Positions 7,501 to 8,537 of a DNA stretch of 8,537 bases are shown here, piece after piece. The notes beneath the pieces are model-generated. The model was not told where the DNA came from, ran no database searches, and saw nothing but the letters and a program-made list of their open reading frames with translations. Each line of letters begins with the position of its first letter. Within the stretch, counting starts at the first letter, position 1. A program made the position numbers and the translations under genes. Source of the DNA: Clostridiales bacterium (GTDB lineage Bacteria; Bacillota; Clostridia; Oscillospirales; Butyricicoccaceae); NCBI GenBank assembly GCA_004555915.1, contig SFJM01000057.1, positions 1 through 8,537 on the forward strand, in the 5' to 3' direction.

Positions 7501-8146
7501 AGGAACCTTTACCGGTGCCGCTGGTTATGAATCTGACGACGTATTCAATGATTATGCAAACGATTATGACGACTATTCCGGCGATGCTGATGTATCCGAA
7601 ATCCCTGTTGGCAGCGATGTCGCAAAGGACCATTGGGCATATCCGTACATTCAGAAGCTGATTGAACAGGATGTGCTGCATGGTGACAGCGGAACCGGCA
7701 ATATCCGTCCGAATGACCCCATTTCACGGGAAGAAATTGCAGCCGCATTGCTGAATGCATTGGATATTCCGGTCGACAAGACTGGCGAGATTGCCGCAGG
7801 AGACAAGTCCTCAGAATGGGCAAAGGATGTCCTTGCAACAGCCAAAGCTTATGGCGTTATGGTAGGTGATGAAAAGGGCCACATGAATGGCCAGCTGAAT
7901 GCAACGCGTGCAGAATTTGCTGCCATGATCGTCAATGTTACTGGAATTAAGGCGGCTGATACTGCTGACCTGAAGAAGTTCTCGGACAGCACATCCGTTC
8001 CCAAATGGGCGCGCAACAGCATGACAGCAATGGTTGAGAAGGGGATTCTCTCCGGATATCCGGACAACACGCTGCGTCCCAATGCACCAATTACCCGTGC
8101 AGAAGCTGCTACCCTGATCCAGAAGGTAATCAGTAATAACTGGTAA
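4583..8146 (+). CDS. Secreted, SLH-anchored multidomain metallophosphoesterase with LamG-like and CARDB-like domains
   Basis: A 1187-residue cell-surface phosphoesterase. The signal peptide (1 to about 31) has MKHH..RRR, a Leu/Ala/Val core and an ATAGA cleavage motif. Residues 42-130 form an Fn3-like domain as found before purple acid phosphatases (NGPYLMTP ... GTTYSYTV). The calcineurin-like phosphoesterase domain (about 136-350) keeps every metal-ligand block: D144-T-H146, G170-D171, G204-N205-H206-D207, H298/H299, and G325-H326-T-H328. Because block 1 is DxH and the GDxxY Tyr of purple acid phosphatases is missing (GDMVE), this is an ordinary two-metal phosphoesterase rather than a purple one. 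Next come two CARDB-like beta domains (about 421-515 and 520-612, each with V.A.V.NIG), a LamG/concanavalin-like domain (about 623-835, from DKSGLGNDGI through LSLDGVDDYVEIP), an unnamed beta-rich domain (about 847-960), an Asp/Tyr-rich linker (982-1008) and three SLH domains (about 1012-1058, 1074-1123, 1131-1185, with SREE, TRAE and TRAE motifs). The SLH domains should bind cell-wall polysaccharide. The substrate is unknown; phosphomonoesters, sugar phosphates or nucleotides are all possible. Confidence 0.93.
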   Translation: MKHHLSWRRRLLSMLLALAMVATVVPATAGAIGAEDTGEFLNGPYLMTPKSDSMVVVWELDEPVKSTITYGTGADDMQTVDVPVEEGAEYKGEAMHMYRARLTGLKPGTTYSYTVATEDGQTMEGHFRTLSENPDEVRFVLVSDTHRFETAEQVSEAIEAFDPDFILHTGDMVEGTGSQKDQFSYWFRNVGSFLHNVPVIYNSGNHDYGVYFDEYVTKVQKEQYHSNETGRNVSFRYGSVHFAMVDSNPWSLFELNSSAGGQVDPSTKAVVDESLNWLKDDLASDAAKTADFRVLTMHHPYEDGLTRKYIPSIAEEGNVNIMFSGHTHLYSRYASANPERGTNTLYVTQGDARIGDGKIDTGKADQRLDDNYPNLLATGKGDMLEVTVKDGKMTYSNIGLKGDTEEVYETVSLSKDGQQLAYDNISITPDSIQSSDKVTVSAKVTNIGTGLAAARMCINDNGNKRWLYQFGQAGKERVVALEPGESAELSAQLELTELGKHTLEFAGYTRAVNVTFREATYVYNNLRTKLGDGEVSDPNSDLLCVKADVKNIGNEVGTATATLLVNDKEIESKPVHLEAGQTRSVEFRYTFPAGGTYTVKIGSSAEQKVAVLGSIQGTPIVRDKSGLGNDGIIRGNPTLVKYDGGWGLSLDGVDDYVEIPDNRNYVIDNGVTGMVWANVDRLAMGDEWDHNPLLMKGASISYGTNYLFRMAVRKTGMVTYGIGFDNDNGEYFWNDDESIEGAGVQLGNWVQYTGGFDRATGGTSWENTKLSGQIDAPDFDSVIKNWEGKSMYSGFSFHRHLLSNRGRGKTHTMLTGDIGQIRFYNAKLSEESNKTIYSNPSDKGPQGENLVVWLDFAPENIETDGMHVTEWRPVIGNLKEFSYETEITGAASAKAVIEISDDGETVKASREVDLANGKGTLDLTELGRAKYVRVCSRLHSSVTEDATDVPVLKSYTVVAGNCNTWSTLADWNRGTFTGAAGYESDDVFNDYANDYDDYSGDADVSEIPVGSDVAKDHWAYPYIQKLIEQDVLHGDSGTGNIRPNDPISREEIAAALLNALDIPVDKTGEIAAGDKSSEWAKDVLATAKAYGVMVGDEKGHMNGQLNATRAEFAAMIVNVTGIKAADTADLKKFSDSTSVPKWARNSMTAMVEKGILSGYPDNTLRPNAPITRAEAATLIQKVISNNW

Positions 8147-8180
8147 CTGGTGAACATGAAATCCATTCACGTATAAAAGA

Positions 8181-8218
8181 GCCGCCATGCCGGTGCAGTC
8201 GTGCACTGACATGGCGGC
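8181..8218 (+). terminator. Rho-independent terminator after the phosphoesterase gene
   Basis: GCCGCCATG (8181-8189) pairs perfectly with CATGGCGGC (8210-8218). Above it the stem resumes after one mismatch and a G-T pair with GTGCA (8193-8197) and TGCAC (8202-8206), closed by the tetraloop GTCG. The 3' flank is AAACTTATTTTA, a modest rather than perfect T-tract. The hairpin begins 34 bases after the phosphoesterase stop and is the only strong terminator in the window, so it probably ends the whole upstream transcription unit. Confidence 0.8.
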
Positions 8219-8340
8219 AAACTTATTTTAGCATATACCATCCTTGCCTGAGTTCCAACGATGGTTAAGGGGGGAAGATGACCGGAATTACCGCGGCAGG
8301 CTGAACAAGAAAGGCGGCAAGTCGGTAACAAGCCAGCAGT

Positions 8341-8352
8341 CAAACCGGTTTG
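8341..8352. repeat. Perfect 12-bp palindrome, candidate operator
   Basis: CAAACCGGTTTG reads identically on both strands and lies just upstream of the candidate -35 box of the aldo/keto reductase promoter. Its position fits a dimeric regulator site, but no regulator can be named from the sequence. Confidence 0.4.
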
Positions 8353-8355
8353 GAT

Positions 8356-8384
8356 TTGAAGATGCAGAACTGTTGTTTTATAAA
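8356..8384 (+). promoter_or_regulatory. Candidate sigma-A promoter of the aldo/keto reductase gene
   Basis: TTGAAG (8356-8361) matches four of six positions of the TTGACA -35 consensus. TATAAA (8379-8384) matches five of six of the TATAAT -10 consensus, and the spacer is exactly 17 bases. It would give a leader of roughly 55-60 bases before the start at 8450. An alternative -10, TACAAT at 8412-8417, has no good -35 box at the right distance. Confidence 0.5.
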
Positions 8385-8386
8385 AC
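8375..8386. repeat. Perfect 12-bp palindrome over the candidate -10 box
   Basis: GTTTTATAAAAC reads identically on both strands and contains the candidate -10 TATAAA. It lies inside a wider inverted repeat, TGTTGT (8371-8376) / ACAACA (8392-8397). Such A/T palindromes can arise by chance at -10 regions, so operator function is only a suggestion. Confidence 0.35.
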
Positions 8387-8449
8387 GGTGTACAACACAA
8401 AACAAAACAGGTACAATAGAAACAGAAACCCAATACGACAGGAGATGGC

Positions 8450-8537
8450 ATGATGGAATCCATATATGATTGTTATACCTTATCCAACGGCGTGCGCATT
8501 CCGTGTGTGGGCTATGGAACCTATAGCAATCCAAATA
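8450..8537 (+). CDS. Aldo/keto reductase, N-terminal fragment (3' end outside window)
   Basis: The first 29 codons are visible: MMESIYDCYTLSNG, then VRIPCVGYGTYSNPN. The pattern Y-x-L-x-N-G-x-x-I-P-x-x-G-x-G-T-Y is the first strand-turn of aldo/keto reductases, the NAD(P)H-dependent TIM-barrel enzymes that reduce aldehydes and ketones. The catalytic Asp, Tyr, Lys and His lie beyond the window. There are two tandem starts, 8450 and 8453; AGGAG at 8440-8444 is 5 bases from the first and 8 from the second, so 8453 is equally plausible. The gene lies beyond the terminator and has its own candidate promoter, so it is probably a separate unit from the sensor/phosphoesterase genes. The substrate cannot be judged. 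Confidence 0.85.
   Translation, partial: MMESIYDCYTLSNGVRIPCVGYGTYSNPN

Larger units (their letters stand above)
8219..8449 (+). other. Intergenic region between the surface phosphoesterase and the aldo/keto reductase genes
   Basis: 231 bases without a convincing gene. It holds, in order: the terminator tail; a small inverted repeat ACCATC (8237-8242) / GATGGT (8260-8265); about 75 bases in which nothing is recognised; a perfect palindrome at 8341-8352; a candidate promoter at 8356-8384 with a second palindrome over its -10 box; an A-rich imperfect direct repeat at about 8388-8430; and the ribosome binding site AGGAG at 8440-8444. A 69-codon frame beginning with TTG at 8244 crosses the region, but it is strongly Arg/Asn/Lys-biased, has no good ribosome binding site and ends inside the next start, so it is not called. 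Confidence 0.6.

Noticed and set aside
8285..8297. GAATTACCGCGGC, identical to a universally conserved stretch of small-subunit rRNA genes (complement strand)
   Set aside because: The match stops after 13 bases and the flanks do not resemble rRNA. A short chance match is the simplest explanation.
8244..8453. Possible 69-codon gene beginning with TTG between the phosphoesterase and the aldo/keto reductase
   Set aside because: Non-ATG start without a good ribosome binding site, strong Arg/Asn/Lys bias, no recognisable motif, and it runs across the candidate promoter and into the next gene's start.
8445..8453. Three-codon mini-frame ATG-GCA-TGA overlapping the aldo/keto reductase start
   Set aside because: The AGGAG site abuts this ATG with no spacing, so initiation there is unlikely; the overlap appears incidental.

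Overview
The window looks like a chromosomal segment of a Gram-positive Clostridia-type bacterium (phylum Bacillota, perhaps a gut Oscillospiraceae-like lineage; the exact taxon is inference). The reasons are a YesM/LytS-type histidine kinase paired with a YesN-type AraC response regulator, a lipoprotein solute-binding protein, a very large secreted enzyme with three C-terminal S-layer homology (SLH) domains, and strong AGGAG-like ribosome binding sites. All convincing genes lie on the + strand.

Layout. Positions 1-270 are the C-terminal end of a sugar-type periplasmic binding protein. Its stop codon overlaps the start of a membrane histidine kinase (267-1712) in an ATGA overlap, and a response regulator with an AraC-type DNA-binding domain (1717-3294) follows 4 bases later. 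A 153-base gap (3295-3447) holds small inverted repeats but no clear terminator. Next is a lipoprotein of the iron(III)/hexose-phosphate solute-binding family (3448-4527), with no permease or ATPase beside it. After 55 bases comes a 1187-residue cell-surface metallophosphoesterase (4583-8146) with PAP-N/Fn3-like, metallophosphoesterase, two CARDB-like, LamG-like, beta-rich and three SLH domains. A strong hairpin at 8181-8218 ends this unit. A 231-base intergenic region follows, with a plausible promoter framed by two perfect 12-bp palindromes, and the window ends in the first 29 codons of an aldo/keto reductase (from 8450).

Working model (inference). The binding protein, kinase and regulator form a three-component sensor like XylFII-LytS-YesN of Clostridium, in which an extracytoplasmic binding protein presents the ligand to the kinase. 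The second binding protein belongs to the family of HptA (HptRSA glucose-6-phosphate sensor of Staphylococcus aureus) and AfuA (hexose-phosphate binding), so it may be a second sensory input. The neighbouring surface phosphoesterase, which also carries a LamG-like possible glycan-binding domain, is a natural candidate output: it could release phosphate or dephosphorylated sugar from phosphorylated extracellular substrates. The most notable feature of the window is this pairing of two unrelated binding proteins around one kinase/regulator pair, next to an SLH-anchored phosphoesterase. No individual gene is of an unknown family.
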